DNA from: JAVKMO01 sp031539345 | GTDB lineage: Bacteria; Bacteroidota; Bacteroidia; Chitinophagales; Chitinophagaceae | Assembly (NCBI GenBank): GCA_031539345.1 | Contig: JAVKMO010000016.1 | Location: 41,586 to 105,585, forward strand | DNA: 64,000 bases | Direction of reading: 5' to 3' | Shown: in pieces, positions 44,760-53,166 of the stretch | Layout of the letters: every line of letters starts with the position of its first letter | Numbering within the stretch: the first letter of the stretch is position 1 | The notes under the pieces: generated by a model | What the model was told of the DNA's origin: nothing | Database searches by the model: none | The model's input: the letters and a program-made list of their open reading frames with translations, nothing else | Made by a program: the position numbers and the translations under genes

Positions 44760-45005
44760 ATGCTTGTTGAAGAAATACAAAAATATGTTGGTCTCATAAT
44801 CGCCTTAATTGTAGCGATTGGAGGTTTTATCTATTGGCACTTTAAGACAATTAACGGCTTTAAAGATGAAATTCACAAATTGGCTTTAAAGCAAAAAGAA
44901 TTAGAACATAGGGACGAGTTACAGCAACAGACAATAGATCAACTCAATGAACTCTATCCAATATTCACATCTGTTTTTGAAAAATTAAATCGCAAAAAGA
45001 AATGA
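44760..45005 (+). CDS. small membrane protein with coiled-coil tail
   Basis: An 81-residue protein: one N-terminal membrane helix (VGLIIALIVAIGGFIYWHF, about residues 9-28), then a charged helix (FKDEIHKLALKQKELEHRDELQQQTIDQLNEL) that would form a coiled coil, ending in Lys/Arg. I do not recognise the family. Its TGA stop overlaps the next ATG (ATGA), so the two products are probably made together. Confidence 0.6.
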   Translation: MLVEEIQKYVGLIIALIVAIGGFIYWHFKTINGFKDEIHKLALKQKELEHRDELQQQTIDQLNELYPIFTSVFEKLNRKKK

Positions 45006-45250
45006 ATACATTCAAAATAAACCATAAAAAGCTCTCTTATCTAGGCGATCGAGTTAAACTCCAAACTGCAACAAAACAAGAGAAAGACGAATTCATGACA
45101 ATGTTGTATCAAAATGGCAATATCACTCAAAAACAATATCAAGAATATAACACAAACAAAAATGTTGACGATTTGGTAAATGTAGGACTTGCTGTAGGTG
45201 CGATACTTTTAATCGGCAGTTTAATTAAAGAACTTGTTCCTAGCAAATAG
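45002..45250 (+). CDS. small protein with C-terminal membrane helix
   Basis: An 82-residue protein: a polar N-terminal two-thirds (KLSYLGDRVKLQTATKQEKDEFMTMLYQNGNITQKQYQEY, with the look of a short-C-terminal-domain helical hairpin) followed by one hydrophobic helix (LVNVGLAVGAILLIGSLI) and a short KELVPSK end. No known family recognised. Translationally coupled to the preceding small membrane-protein gene by a 4-bp overlap. Confidence 0.6.
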   Translation: MNTFKINHKKLSYLGDRVKLQTATKQEKDEFMTMLYQNGNITQKQYQEYNTNKNVDDLVNVGLAVGAILLIGSLIKELVPSK

Positions 45251-45581
45251 AAAATTCAATATTATTCTTTACGGCATCTTGAATAATCAACGAAACAAAA
45301 ATACATTATAGACTTTTTCTTTGAAAAAGAACCAAAACAATTTAACTCTCTGACACAAGGTTAAATAATAGCGATGGTGCACCTTGTATTAGAAGAAGTT
45401 AAACAGAAGAGTGCGTTTTAGGGGTTATCTTTTATTCGTCATAAAGAATGAAAATGTGCAAATATAATAGATTGATATTGGTTACGGTGTATCGTGTTCT
45501 TCCTCACACCTCAAAATTATTATCCATTCAGCCATCAAACCCAAGACAACTACAACATTTATAATAACCTAAAAAAAACCA
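45251..45581. other. gene-free interval
   Basis: These 331 bp between the small membrane-protein pair and the DinB gene hold no frame with coding character and no tRNA-like fold that I can see. A short A/T-rich hairpin (TTCTTT-GAAAAAGAA near 45320) is the only structure noted. It presumably contains the DinB promoter. Confidence 0.5.
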
Positions 45582-46100
45582 ATGAAAAAGCCCGAAGTTT
45601 CAGAATACAAATCCTCTTTTCAATATTATATTGACCTTGTTGATGAAGGCAGTTTTTTTGACGCTTTAAACGCCAACACAAAATTTGCAATAGAATTCTT
45701 CAATCACGTTCCCAAAGAGTTATTAAATCACAGATATGAAGAAAATAAATGGACAGTTAAACAGGTCTTCATGCACATAATTGACACAGAAAGAGCATTT
45801 GCGTTTAAGGCGTTTGTGTGTGCACGAGGAGATGCGAACACGCCGTTACATCGAATGGACGAAAACCTGTACGCAACAAACATTGATGTTACAGACAGAA
45901 AGATAGAAAGTTTGATTAATGAATTTGTGTCGGTTAGAAATCATTCAAAATCCTTGTTTGAGCATCTTTCAGAAGAACAAAGTATGTTTTTAGGCAACTG
46001 TATCACTTATAAAATATCTGCAAGAGCATTAGGGTTCATGATGATTGGACACGTTAAGCATCATATAAAAATTATTAGCGAAAGATATTTGCAAAAATAA
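45582..46100 (+). CDS. DinB-family four-helix-bundle protein
   Basis: A 172-residue protein of the DinB/YfiT-like superfamily, metal-binding four-helix bundles often acting in thiol chemistry (for example bacillithiol-dependent transferases). The metal-ligand pattern is visible as VFMHIIDTERAFAFK near residue 60 and MMIGHVKHHIKII near 155 (HxxxH). The substrate is unknown. It is a stand-alone gene. Confidence 0.85.
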   Translation: MKKPEVSEYKSSFQYYIDLVDEGSFFDALNANTKFAIEFFNHVPKELLNHRYEENKWTVKQVFMHIIDTERAFAFKAFVCARGDANTPLHRMDENLYATNIDVTDRKIESLINEFVSVRNHSKSLFEHLSEEQSMFLGNCITYKISARALGFMMIGHVKHHIKIISERYLQK

Positions 46101-46218
46101 AAGCAAAAGCTCCCAACATCAGTTAATAGAATTTTTTATCTCCTACAACATGTAGAACAACCTTTTATTCAATAGTAACTCGCTTGTATTATAGCAACCG
46201 TGATTAAACTTTTAAATT

Positions 46219-46920
46219 ATGCTCACCATTGACAACTATTTAGACAATCATTACATTCACAGAAGCAATTGGTTAAGAGCGGCTGTTTTAGGAGCAAACG
46301 ATGGAATAATCTCTATTTCAAGCCTTGCTATTGGAGTGGCTGCCGCAAGTGATACTAAAGAACCTATTATTTTAACAACTGTAGCGGGGCTTGTTGCCGG
46401 AGCATTGTCTATGGCTGCTGGAGAATATGTTTCTGTAAGCTCTCAAACTGACACAGAAAAGGCAGATATTGAAAGAGAGGAAGCAGAACTCAAAGAAATG
46501 CCAGAAGAGGAACTCCATCTTTTAGCTCAAATCTATGAGAAACGAGGATTGAAAAAAGAAACCGCAATGCAAGTGGCAATCGGATTGACAGAAAAAGATG
46601 CTTTAGGGGCACACGTCCGAGAGGAATTGGGCATCAACGAAATAAGCCAAGCAAATGCAATGCAAGCCGCCTTGTCGTCTGGAGCATCGTTTATTATTGG
46701 TGGAATTTTGCCCCTTTTCGTCGTTCTTTTTGCAACTATTAACAAAATGGAATATTGGCTTTACGGTTTTACGCTAATTTTTCTGATTATTTTAGGCGTT
46801 GCCTCAGCAAAAACAGGCGGCTCAAGCGTCAATAAAGCAATTGTACGAATTACAATTTGGGGAACTTTAGCAATGGGCATATCTGGACTAGTCGGCTATA
46901 TATTTGGGGTTAATACATAG
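46219..46920 (+). CDS. VIT1/CCC1-family transporter
   Basis: A 233-residue membrane protein of the vacuolar iron transporter family, which moves Fe2+ or Mn2+ across the membrane. RSNWLRAAVLGANDGIISISSLAIGVAAAS in the first helix, AGALSMAAGEYVSVSSQTDTEKADI in the second, a cytoplasmic Glu-rich metal-binding region (EEAELKEMPEEELHLLAQIYEKRG), and three further helices match the family. It lies just outside the left repeat that borders the restriction genes. Confidence 0.9.
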   Translation: MLTIDNYLDNHYIHRSNWLRAAVLGANDGIISISSLAIGVAAASDTKEPIILTTVAGLVAGALSMAAGEYVSVSSQTDTEKADIEREEAELKEMPEEELHLLAQIYEKRGLKKETAMQVAIGLTEKDALGAHVREELGINEISQANAMQAALSSGASFIIGGILPLFVVLFATINKMEYWLYGFTLIFLIILGVASAKTGGSSVNKAIVRITIWGTLAMGISGLVGYIFGVNT

Positions 46921-46961
46921 TTTTAAAAGTTATCAACGTTGTTGATCATTTTTAGTCCAGA

Positions 46962-47018
46962 AATCAATAGAATTACTGCTGTTGAATTTAGCACTTCTGC
47001 CCCCATTTTCACAAACCC
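46962..47018. repeat. left copy of a repeat flanking the Type III RM block
   Basis: This 57-bp stretch aligns with 53071-53126 in the same orientation. The best block, AATTTAGCACTTCTGCCCC, is identical over 19 bp (46985-47003 and 53094-53112), with matching ATAGAA, TACT and AAACCC around it. It is followed by GTGTTATGC, whose complement resembles the left arm at the other copy (GGATAACGGGTT). A second shared motif, CAAAnGCGTTGGC, occurs at 47139-47151 and 52934-52946. Confidence 0.65.
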
Positions 47019-47150
47019 GTGTTATGCATAGTGCTTTTTTCTGCTATTAATTTTGTTTCTGTTTGTCCTGTTTTGCCTTGGAGACTCTTTTGCTTTTTTT
47101 GTTTGGCTTTGTGCGTTGGAAAAACACAAATATGCCACCAAATGCGTTGG

Positions 47151-49766
47151 CTAAATATCTTTGATAATGTTTAAAAAGTCCTCTAATTTATATGCTCCGT
47201 CAACTGTCCGTCTTTCGTAAACCATGAAGTAACGATAATTATTTCCTGCTTTACTTGCCCAAAGTCCGCCAAGTCTTATTTTCTGTTCTGCGTCTAAGTG
47301 GTCGCCTTTTGTTTCAAGTAAAATTGTCTTGCCGCTGTTTGTATGAATGATGAAGTCAGGATAATGATTTACAAAACCGTTAATTCTAAACCCTTTTCGT
47401 TCTATATTCCTTGTCCAAAAAGTAATGTTTGCCATGTTACCAATTTCATTGATTACACGTTCTTCATAACTGTTCATGCTTCCTTCTTTCTCGTAAAGCG
47501 ATTTTGTAATATCTTTCGCTGTTTCGCTCGGAGAAATATTTTTTGCTAAAGAGAATGACGGTTTAATAAACACCTTGTCTGTGTCTAAAAAGTCTTTGAA
47601 TTTCTTCTCCGCAAATTGCTCGGAAAGGGCAATGATTTTAAACTTGATTTTGTCTTTGTAAGTGTATTCGTTGGCTGCTAAATCCCCAAACTGCTCATCT
47701 TTGAAATCTTCTAAAATTCGATTGATATATTGTTCAATTTCCTTGTCGGCAATTGGAAACATATTGCCAATTAAACCCATCAAGCGTTTTGTAAAATTTT
47801 TTACTCTGCTATCTTTTCTTGAAGGGTCAAGAATGTACGCCATTACGCTTTCTTTCACTTCACCGTCAAGCCTTACAAATGTTGGGGTATGTTCTTTTTT
47901 GGTTTCATCTAAATCCACTTTGTAGAGTTCTGAAGTAATGCTGTCAAAAGCAATGTTGGTGTCAGCTTTACGCAATGCAAAACCATCTAAAAGATTTTCC
48001 TTTTCTAATGGCAATTCTTCTTCTTTCTTTCCGAATAAGTCGTTGGCAGGAACTTTCAAAAAAAACTGTGGCAATTGAATTTGTCCTGCTTTTTCTTGGA
48101 AAATGTCTTTTATGCTGTATGTTTTCACAAGCTGCTGTATTTCGTTTGGCAAAGTCATTGTGTTGTTAGCTTCCATTTCAGAAACTGTTTTTTCAAAGGC
48201 TTCATTTTGCTCCATCGCTGCTTTCTCAATTTCTGAAACTGTTGTGTTTGGCAATTCAGTTTCCGAAGAAACTAAAATTCTTGTTGTGTCAATGTCAGAA
48301 GTAATATCTTCTGCTGTTTTTTGGCTTGTTGAAAAAATAGTTAATTGTTGTAAAGGGTCTTGTTTTTTTGCTTCTTCCAACATTGCAGGGTCAACCAGTC
48401 TATAATCTTTGTCGCTGAAACCTGCTTTGTTTAAGCCTTTCACGATGTTGTCTAAAGTGTCCAGAAATTTTGATGATGCTGTCAAAACATAGCTCAAATT
48501 GAGTAGCGGAAAGTTGTGTTTCATTACATAAGGTTGGCGTAAAACCCTGCCTAAAATTTGTTCAACATCAACTGCCGAACTCTTGTCTGCCAACGACGCT
48601 AAGATGTAGGCAAACGGACAGTCCCAACCTTCTTTTAATGCGTTAATGGTAATAATGTAACGGACTTCACACTCTTTACTCATTAAGTCAATGCCTTTTA
48701 TTTCATTGATGTTTGCCGTTTTTATTTTGATTTGTTCGGCAGGAATTTTTAACTCAATTAATTTTTCTTTTAGTTTCTGAATATTTGATTTTTCTTCTTC
48801 TTCATTCAAAAAGTCTTTACCGTTTTTTGGTTGTGCTTGAAACAACACAATAGGACGAATGTATTTACCGCCTTTTTTTTCTTCTTCAATGGTTTGCAAT
48901 TCCAACCGCTTTTGAAGTTGTAAGCTGGAATTGATTACTTCTGTTTTGTCTTGATGGTTGTAAACAATTACAGGCAGTTTCACCATATTTTCCTTTTTCA
49001 ATTCCAAGGCATCAATGAAACTTACAATGTTACTGTTCTTTCTCGGAGTGGCTGTAAGGTCAAGAATAAAACAAGGATTAAATTCTTTGAGCATATCCAC
49101 ACTTAATTCCGTTTCTGCGTTGTGGCTTTCGTCGACAACTATCATAGGGTTTAAATATTGCATTACTTTCATTAACGAAATTTCTTCGTTTTTGCCAAGT
49201 AAGCTTTCAAACGATTGAAGCGAACCGTTTTGTTCAAATACTTTTCTACCTTCTTTGTTGGCAGTTCTGATGCTGTCAAAACTCAAAACAAAAATATTCA
49301 ACTGCTCTTTAACCGAAGTGGCATTAAAGCCGCTTCCCTGCAACAATGCGGCTTTGTCAAACACCTCCACCTTATTACCAAAATGAGAATTTATTTTTTG
49401 TCTATAAGGGTGGTTTGTATCTTTTAGGTTTTTAATGGTTTGGTCTAAAATGGTAATGGATGGAACTAACCAAACAACCGCCTTGAGTTTGTCGTAAACA
49501 AAGGCATCAAAAATGGTTTTGATTGCATTACAAGCAATAAAGGTTTTACCACCTGCCGTTGGCACTTTTACACAAATATGTGGCACTCGTGCTACATTGT
49601 TTTTGTATGGTTCTATGGCTGTGCCAGCAAACGGAAACAATGGAGTTTTGGGGTGCTTTGCCCAAAAATTATAAAAAGCGTCTTTCACGTCTTTGATTTC
49701 TTGAACGTGTTCCAAAAACAATGAAAGGTCGTTTATTACTTGTTGTTGATAGGGTTTTAGTTCCAT
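47151..49766 (-). CDS. Type III restriction endonuclease Res subunit
   Basis: An 871-residue superfamily 2 helicase-nuclease cutting DNA together with Mod. Walker A is VKVPTAGGKTFIAC near residue 68, the DEAD-type box VVDESHNAET near 212, motif III LTATPRK near 238, and a later REGWDC-like segment (LKEGWDCPFAYI) and QILGRVLRQP motif VI follow. The C-terminal PD-(D/E)xK nuclease reads NHYPDFIIHTNSGKTILLETKGDHL near 812. All sites look intact. The ATG (49764-49766) lies inside an inverted-repeat arm bordering the four-helix-bundle gene upstream. Confidence 0.92.
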   Translation of the reverse strand: MELKPYQQQVINDLSLFLEHVQEIKDVKDAFYNFWAKHPKTPLFPFAGTAIEPYKNNVARVPHICVKVPTAGGKTFIACNAIKTIFDAFVYDKLKAVVWLVPSITILDQTIKNLKDTNHPYRQKINSHFGNKVEVFDKAALLQGSGFNATSVKEQLNIFVLSFDSIRTANKEGRKVFEQNGSLQSFESLLGKNEEISLMKVMQYLNPMIVVDESHNAETELSVDMLKEFNPCFILDLTATPRKNSNIVSFIDALELKKENMVKLPVIVYNHQDKTEVINSSLQLQKRLELQTIEEEKKGGKYIRPIVLFQAQPKNGKDFLNEEEEKSNIQKLKEKLIELKIPAEQIKIKTANINEIKGIDLMSKECEVRYIITINALKEGWDCPFAYILASLADKSSAVDVEQILGRVLRQPYVMKHNFPLLNLSYVLTASSKFLDTLDNIVKGLNKAGFSDKDYRLVDPAMLEEAKKQDPLQQLTIFSTSQKTAEDITSDIDTTRILVSSETELPNTTVSEIEKAAMEQNEAFEKTVSEMEANNTMTLPNEIQQLVKTYSIKDIFQEKAGQIQLPQFFLKVPANDLFGKKEEELPLEKENLLDGFALRKADTNIAFDSITSELYKVDLDETKKEHTPTFVRLDGEVKESVMAYILDPSRKDSRVKNFTKRLMGLIGNMFPIADKEIEQYINRILEDFKDEQFGDLAANEYTYKDKIKFKIIALSEQFAEKKFKDFLDTDKVFIKPSFSLAKNISPSETAKDITKSLYEKEGSMNSYEERVINEIGNMANITFWTRNIERKGFRINGFVNHYPDFIIHTNSGKTILLETKGDHLDAEQKIRLGGLWASKAGNNYRYFMVYERRTVDGAYKLEDFLNIIKDI

Positions 49767-49787
49767 TTACGATTTTTGATTTACGAT
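49765..49787. repeat. inverted-repeat arm at the 3' end of the four-helix-bundle gene
   Basis: These 23 bp are the inverted complement of 50142-50164 with one mismatch. The arm contains the stop codon of the four-helix-bundle gene (49781-49783) and reaches into the res start codon. The adjoining AATCCCA (minus strand) is also found next to the matching arm in mod. Confidence 0.85.
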
Positions 49788-50140
49788 CTGGGATTGTTTG
49801 CTCTACTTGTCTTTATTGAAGCAACAACTATTGATAATATTTCGTTTACTTCTTTTTTGAATGATTCTACTCTTCCAGATAATACCAATTTACTTTCTTC
49901 AAGTATTTCAAGCCAATAGTGAGTCTCATCTGTTTCTTCTTCTACAATTTTTAGTTTGTTTATAAACTCGGCAGTTGATTTGGCTCGGCAAGCAGCTCTA
50001 TAATTTGCGCCAATTGATGTTGAACTTCTTACGATTTGTTTCGCAATTGCCCAAGCAGATGGCTTATTAGGCAATTCATCAATTAACTTTATTACTTCTA
50101 ATCCTATTAGTTTAGTTCGTTTTTTTATTTGCTCTTGCAT
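49781..50140 (-). CDS. four-helix-bundle protein, 23S rRNA intervening-sequence (S23) type
   Basis: A 119-residue helical protein with the S23 family core SSTSIGANYRAACRAKSTAEFINKLKIVEEETDETHYWLEILEE. Such proteins were first found encoded in intervening sequences (IVS) of 23S rRNA genes; their function is unknown, though related Avd proteins bind nucleic acid and reverse transcriptase. I start it at ATG 50140. A GTG at 50170 would add ten residues (TIYDFRFTI) coded only by the repeat arm. The gene is almost exactly enclosed by the inverted arms and sits between rhuM and res. Confidence 0.85.
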   Translation of the reverse strand: MQEQIKKRTKLIGLEVIKLIDELPNKPSAWAIAKQIVRSSTSIGANYRAACRAKSTAEFINKLKIVEEETDETHYWLEILEESKLVLSGRVESFKKEVNEILSIVVASIKTSRANNPRS

Positions 50141-50141
50141 A

Positions 50142-50164
50142 ATCGTAAATCTAAAATCGTAAAT
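50142..50164. repeat. inverted-repeat arm at the 5' end of the four-helix-bundle gene
   Basis: This is the partner of 49765-49787 (22 of 23 positions complementary). It lies between the rhuM stop (50167-50169) and the four-helix-bundle ATG (50138-50140). In the operon mRNA the two arms would pair into a long stem with the whole gene as its loop, as in an rRNA intervening sequence. Confidence 0.85.
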
Positions 50165-50166
50165 CG

Positions 50167-51162
50167 TCACTTTTTCAATTTTTTAATCTCCTTATCAAAG
50201 TCTGAAATGATTTTTTGAGTTTTGTTAAACTCCTCATATTCTTTCACTGCTTTTTTATCTGCTTGCAGTTTAGAAATTCTGCCTTTGCCTTGCAATATTT
50301 TATATTCGTTAAATGTCAAAAACTTGTTTACGCTATCTGCCAATTGCTCCATTGTAAAAGTATTTTCTCGTTCTATCAAACCTTCTATGTAGTCAAAATA
50401 GCCTGTTATGGTTCTTTCTAATTGGCTAATTTCTTTTTCTTGCAAATAATTTTTTGCAACAATTACATCTGTTTTTATTATTCGTCCTTCTGGTGCATTT
50501 TTCCATGTGGTAAGCCCCATGTTTTCTTTCTTTGTATTTGCCGACTGATGGATGATTTCTGCGGCTGTTTTTCCTGTAATGGCAAAATGAAATTTGTTTT
50601 GTACCATTGCATAAAAATGCTTTGTGATGTCTGAGTTTTTATCATAATCAATACTACACTCGGCAAAAAAATCTGTTACTTGTTGGTAAATTCTGCGTTC
50701 GCTGGCTCTGATAGAACGAACCCTACGCAATAATTCTTTAAAATAGTCTTTACCAAAAAGGGTTTGCCCTTGTTTTAGTCGGTTATCATCTAAAACAAAA
50801 CCTTTGATAATATATTCTTTTAGTGTTTGTGTAGCCCAAATTCTAAATTGAGTTGCTTTGCTTGAATTGACTCGATAACCAACTGAAATAATTGCATCAA
50901 GATTATAATATTCTATATCTCTGTTTACCTGTCGTTCGCCTTCTTGTTGAACTGTTCGGAAATTCCGAACAGTTGTATCTTTTTGTAATTCGTTGGTTTC
51001 AAAAATATTAGAAAGATGCTCGCTAATGGTTGATTTTACTACGCCAAAAAGTTCGCCCATATTTTTTTGGGTAAGCCACACGGTTTCTCCTTCTACAAAA
51101 ACATCTACCTTAACTTCTCCGTTTGGGTTATGGTAGATAATAAAATTAGTACTTTCTTCCAT
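50167..51162 (-). CDS. RhuM-family protein
   Basis: A 331-residue protein of the virulence RhuM family, common on islands and near restriction genes. The N-terminal part has VDVFVEGETVWLTQKNMGELFGVVKSTISEHLSNIFE, a predicted DNA-binding helix-turn-helix, followed by YYNLDAIISVGYRVNSSKATQFRIWATQTLKEYIIKGF, a signature of the family. The C-terminal half is helical and charged. It probably binds DNA; whether it regulates or takes part in restriction is unknown. It starts 3 bp after mod ends. Confidence 0.88.
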   Translation of the reverse strand: MEESTNFIIYHNPNGEVKVDVFVEGETVWLTQKNMGELFGVVKSTISEHLSNIFETNELQKDTTVRNFRTVQQEGERQVNRDIEYYNLDAIISVGYRVNSSKATQFRIWATQTLKEYIIKGFVLDDNRLKQGQTLFGKDYFKELLRRVRSIRASERRIYQQVTDFFAECSIDYDKNSDITKHFYAMVQNKFHFAITGKTAAEIIHQSANTKKENMGLTTWKNAPEGRIIKTDVIVAKNYLQEKEISQLERTITGYFDYIEGLIERENTFTMEQLADSVNKFLTFNEYKILQGKGRISKLQADKKAVKEYEEFNKTQKIISDFDKEIKKLKK

Positions 51163-51165
51163 CGC

Positions 51166-52794
51166 TTAAAATTTTGTTATGTCTCTTGGTATTTTTTTGA
51201 AAATGATGTGGTGTTTTGTCATGTAATTTTTTGTGAGCAAACAGTTGTCGGCATAAATTACATACTGCTCTGCTTTCGTTTTCATGGTGGCTAAAAAAGC
51301 ATGGTCTAAGGTGGTTAATCTATCTTGCTCATAATTGAAGTAATACGCGGTATCATTTTTCTTGTCCAGGAAGTACTTGTTATCATTTACGATTTTCGAT
51401 TTGGGATTTTCGATTTGATGCAATCGTAAATCGTCATTCGTAAATCGTAAATTTTCTTTGGTTTCGGTGTAATAAACATATTGCCTTATTTTTTCAACGC
51501 CAACAATTTCATTCAAATTGCCATCTTCTAAAAACATGGGTTGTCCTAATTCATAAAAATCAAAACTTCCACGCGTGCTTTCTGTTGTTCCATAACCTTT
51601 GATTACTCTTTTTACCCTTTCTGCTGTGATTGTTTCAGCATAATCTTCCATTTCTATGCAAATGAATTTTCGTTTGCCCCCATCTTCTTTGTTGAGGTTC
51701 AAAACGGCATGGGCGGTAGTGCCACTTCCCGCAAAGGAGTCGAGAATGATGGAGTTTTTATCAGCACCCAATTGAATAATTCTCTCCATCAATTTTAATG
51801 ACTTGGGAGTATCAAAAGGTAAATTACTTTCAGGAAATAATCTTTTAATTTCCTTTTTTGCATCTTGTGTATGTCCTACTTCTTGATAAGTCCAAACAGT
51901 CATTGGTGTAATTCCTTGTTTTACCTCAGATAAAAATCTTTTAATTGATGGTTTTGCATCGCCTTTAGGTCCAAACCAAATTCTATTGTCTTTCAAAAAC
52001 TCTTGGTATCTATCTTTGTTTAACCTCCAACTATAACCCTGGGGTGGTAACACTTTTTTTTTGCTAGGTATTTCAATTTCATAAATATTACTTTCTACTG
52101 CTGGCCCAACGCTTAAGTCGCTTGATTTCCACAAACCCCTTGGGTCATTATCGGGATTTTTATATCTATCGTTTGCCTCTTCACTTCTTTCTAATCTGTT
52201 CATTTGAAAAATAGAATTGTTTTTACAATAACTAACAACAAAATCATGGTTTTGTGAAAAAGTCTTTTTTAAATTTACAGGAGAATATGCTCTTTGCCAA
52301 ATCACATTCGTTATAAAATTTCCTCCTCCAAAAATTTCATCACATATCAATTTCAAATTGGCTTGCTCGTTGTCGTCAATGGAAATAAAAATTGCTCCAT
52401 CGTCTGCCAACAATTTGTGTAGCAATTTTAACCGAGGATACATCATGCAAAGCCATTTGTCGTGCCTTGTAAGGTCTTCGGCTTCTTTGCCAACAACCTT
52501 TCCAAGCCACTTTTTTATTTTTGGGTCGTTTACATTGTCGTTATACACCCAACTTTCGTTTCCTGTATTGTAAGGTGGGTCTATGTAAATGCACTTTACT
52601 TTTCCTTCGTATTCTGGCAATAGGGCTTTAAGGGCTTCAAGATTGTCGCCATGTATTATTTTGTTTCCGCTGTTGGTTTCTTTTTCGGTTTGTGTTCCGT
52701 TGTCAAAGCCATAGGAATGTTCCAATACTTTAAACGAAACATCTAGGTGATGATTGATAACTTTATCTTTTCCTATCCAGTGTAATGTTGGCAT
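51166..52794 (-). CDS. Type III DNA methyltransferase Mod (N6-adenine, beta class)
   Basis: A 542-residue methyltransferase and specificity subunit. Motif IV DPPYNTGNESWVYNDN near residue 73 precedes motif I ILDSFAGSGTTAHAVL near 350, the order of beta-class N6-adenine enzymes. The region between them is the target recognition domain. ERVKRVIKGYG and a C-terminal extension match Type III Mod. Residues about 448-470 (LRFTNDDLR ... ENPKSKIVND) are coded by an inserted inverted repeat and keep the frame open. It heads the mod-rhuM-S23-res unit. Confidence 0.92.
   Translation of the reverse strand: MPTLHWIGKDKVINHHLDVSFKVLEHSYGFDNGTQTEKETNSGNKIIHGDNLEALKALLPEYEGKVKCIYIDPPYNTGNESWVYNDNVNDPKIKKWLGKVVGKEAEDLTRHDKWLCMMYPRLKLLHKLLADDGAIFISIDDNEQANLKLICDEIFGGGNFITNVIWQRAYSPVNLKKTFSQNHDFVVSYCKNNSIFQMNRLERSEEANDRYKNPDNDPRGLWKSSDLSVGPAVESNIYEIEIPSKKKVLPPQGYSWRLNKDRYQEFLKDNRIWFGPKGDAKPSIKRFLSEVKQGITPMTVWTYQEVGHTQDAKKEIKRLFPESNLPFDTPKSLKLMERIIQLGADKNSIILDSFAGSGTTAHAVLNLNKEDGGKRKFICIEMEDYAETITAERVKRVIKGYGTTESTRGSFDFYELGQPMFLEDGNLNEIVGVEKIRQYVYYTETKENLRFTNDDLRLHQIENPKSKIVNDNKYFLDKKNDTAYYFNYEQDRLTTLDHAFLATMKTKAEQYVIYADNCLLTKNYMTKHHIIFKKIPRDITKF
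51385..51452. repeat. gene-less inverted-repeat element inserted in frame in mod
   Basis: A 68-bp imperfect palindrome, arms about 31 bp with 26 matching positions. It contains the same GACGATTTACGATT and AATCCCA.ATCG...AAATCGTAAAT blocks as the arms around the four-helix-bundle gene. It is read through as protein within the C-terminal part of Mod. It is probably a short version of the same element, lacking the gene. Confidence 0.75.
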
Positions 52795-53166
52795 CTATAT
52801 ATTTCAATTGGTTTTTATTGGTCGTAAAGATAAATTTTTAAACCCTGTTGTTCTTAAAAGTTGCCGTCAAGGGTTCCATTGCCCAGTTGTCGAATGGTTT
52901 TTGGGTGCTGTTGGAGGTAAACAAAATGTGGTGCAAAAGCGTTGGCATTTTGCCTTTCATTTTTCTGTCGGTTTAATTGTTGCACTGTCGGGCTATTAGG
53001 GTGGCGGATAACGGGTTGGGGCTTTGCGAAGAAGGGGAATTTGAATTCCAAATGTTCAATTTAGCACAAATGTTGATAGAAGTACTTATGTTCAATTTAG
53101 CACTTCTGCCCCTTTTGGGCAAACCCTTTTTCGCCGATCGCCCTTTTTCGCCTCTGTTTTAAAAAG
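52795..53166. other. gene-free interval between the two RM systems, with right repeat copy at 53071-53126
   Basis: No convincing gene lies in these 372 bp. It holds CAAAAGCGTTGGC (52934-52946), a left arm GGATAACGGGTTGGGG (53006-53021), two direct copies of ATGTTCAATTTAGCAC 36 bp apart (53053 and 53089), and CCCCTTTTGGGCAAACCC at its right. The arms GGGTT and AACCC with flanking ATAAC/GTTAT give a layout like an integron attC site, but no integrase gene is in the window and this is only a resemblance. Confidence 0.55.

Noticed and set aside
45251..45581. Possible tRNA or small RNA gene in the gap
   Set aside because: No cloverleaf arms, no GTTCGAATC-like T-loop and no strong stem were seen.
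50141..50170. GTG start at 50170 for the four-helix-bundle gene
   Set aside because: The ten extra residues would be coded entirely by the inverted-repeat arm, while the ATG at 50140 gives the normal family N-terminus.
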